Source: Mycobacterium sp. 852014-52450_SCH5900713
GTDB lineage: Bacteria > Actinomycetota > Actinomycetes > Mycobacteriales > Mycobacteriaceae
Direction: 5' to 3'
Assembly: GCF_001667075.1 (NCBI RefSeq)
Contig: NZ_LZIL01000061.1
Coordinates: 18,517 to 82,516, forward strand
Length of the DNA stretch: 64,000 bases
Shown: positions 63,905-64,000 of the stretch, piece after piece
Position numbering within the stretch: position 1 is the stretch's first letter
Layout of the letters: each line of letters opens with the position of its first letter
Notes under the pieces: generated by a model
The model's database searches: none
What the model was told of the DNA's origin: nothing
Seen by the model: only the letters and a program-made list of their open reading frames with translations
Position numbers and translations under genes: made by a program

Positions 63905-64000
63905 TTAGGCCCAGCTGGACCCAACGGCGCTGTCGGTGCTGGCCATGTTGCTGCCGGCGCTCTGCACCTTCTGCCCGTGGGCGTTGGCCTGCTCGTAGAT
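63905..64000 (-). CDS. esxN: EsxN-type WXG100 protein, C-terminal end
   Basis: The window's last 96 bases encode, on the minus strand, the 31 C-terminal residues IYEQANAHGQKVQSAGSNMASTD... ending SSWA and TAA. They match EsxN of ESX-5 (the small secreted helical protein that pairs with EsxM). The gene is intact as far as it goes; its start lies beyond the window. It serves as the reference for the relic at 55639. Confidence 0.93.
   Translation of the reverse strand: MYEQANAHGQKVQSAGSNMASTDSAVGSSWA

Overview
The window is from a slow-growing mycobacterium. GC is high. It carries an ESX-5 type VII secretion locus (espG5, eccD5, mycP5, eccE5, eccA5), two PPE-SVP proteins, SecA2, GarA, Apa and a mycobactin gene. 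Gene content and order match, from memory, the M. tuberculosis H37Rv segment from about Rv1865c down to Rv1793, read in the opposite orientation. The urease genes normally found between ndh and the Rv1847 thioesterase are absent. A phosphoketolase and mbtK are present where H37Rv has neither. These points suggest the M. avium complex or a near relative. Species is an inference; H37Rv names are recalled, not searched.

Layout. 1-6.5 kb: DUF427 tail, GNAT, an SDR ending in a 57-bp tandem repeat, phosphoketolase, CPBP protease, adhA, a small membrane protein. 6.6-10.5 kb: molybdate operon modA-modB-modC followed by apa (minus strand); modB appears to start at ATT. 10.8-20.4 kb: atypical SDR, LLM oxidoreductase, DUF4189 protein, ndh, thioesterase, a probable IdeR-controlled sRNA (MrsI), blaI and an M56 protease, gnd1, guaB1, and mbtK behind an IdeR box. 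20.7-28.6 kb: two CNNM/CorC proteins, glcB, a VWA membrane protein, a haloalkane dehalogenase.

28.6-42.2 kb is one long minus-strand block: ilvG, secA2, pgsA2, DUF881-Sbp-DUF881, gcvH, garA, two MerR regulators, a DUF151 protein, and gcvB behind a tandem glycine riboswitch. It joins glycine cleavage, the FHA switch that controls central nitrogen metabolism, and envelope functions. 42.3-52.2 kb: BacA-type ABC importer, FAD dehydrogenase coupled to a VOC protein, a TetR regulator divergent from a DUF385 gene with a perfect palindrome between them, serine protease, sterol desaturase-like protein, type II NADH dehydrogenase-like protein, mgtC, two DUF732 proteins. 52.3-64 kb: two PPE genes, an AT-rich gap with a decayed esxN-like gene, then eccA5-eccE5-mycP5-eccD5 (tightly overlapped), espG5, and the 3' end of intact esxN at the window edge.

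The most notable observations are the esxN/esxM relics inside the ESX-5 locus, the MrsI-type sRNA with an IdeR box, mbtK relocated beside guaB1 with its own IdeR box, the probable ATT start of modB, the riboswitch with an inserted linker hairpin, and several perfect palindromes that look like operators. I saw no tRNA, rRNA, CRISPR array or intact insertion sequence.
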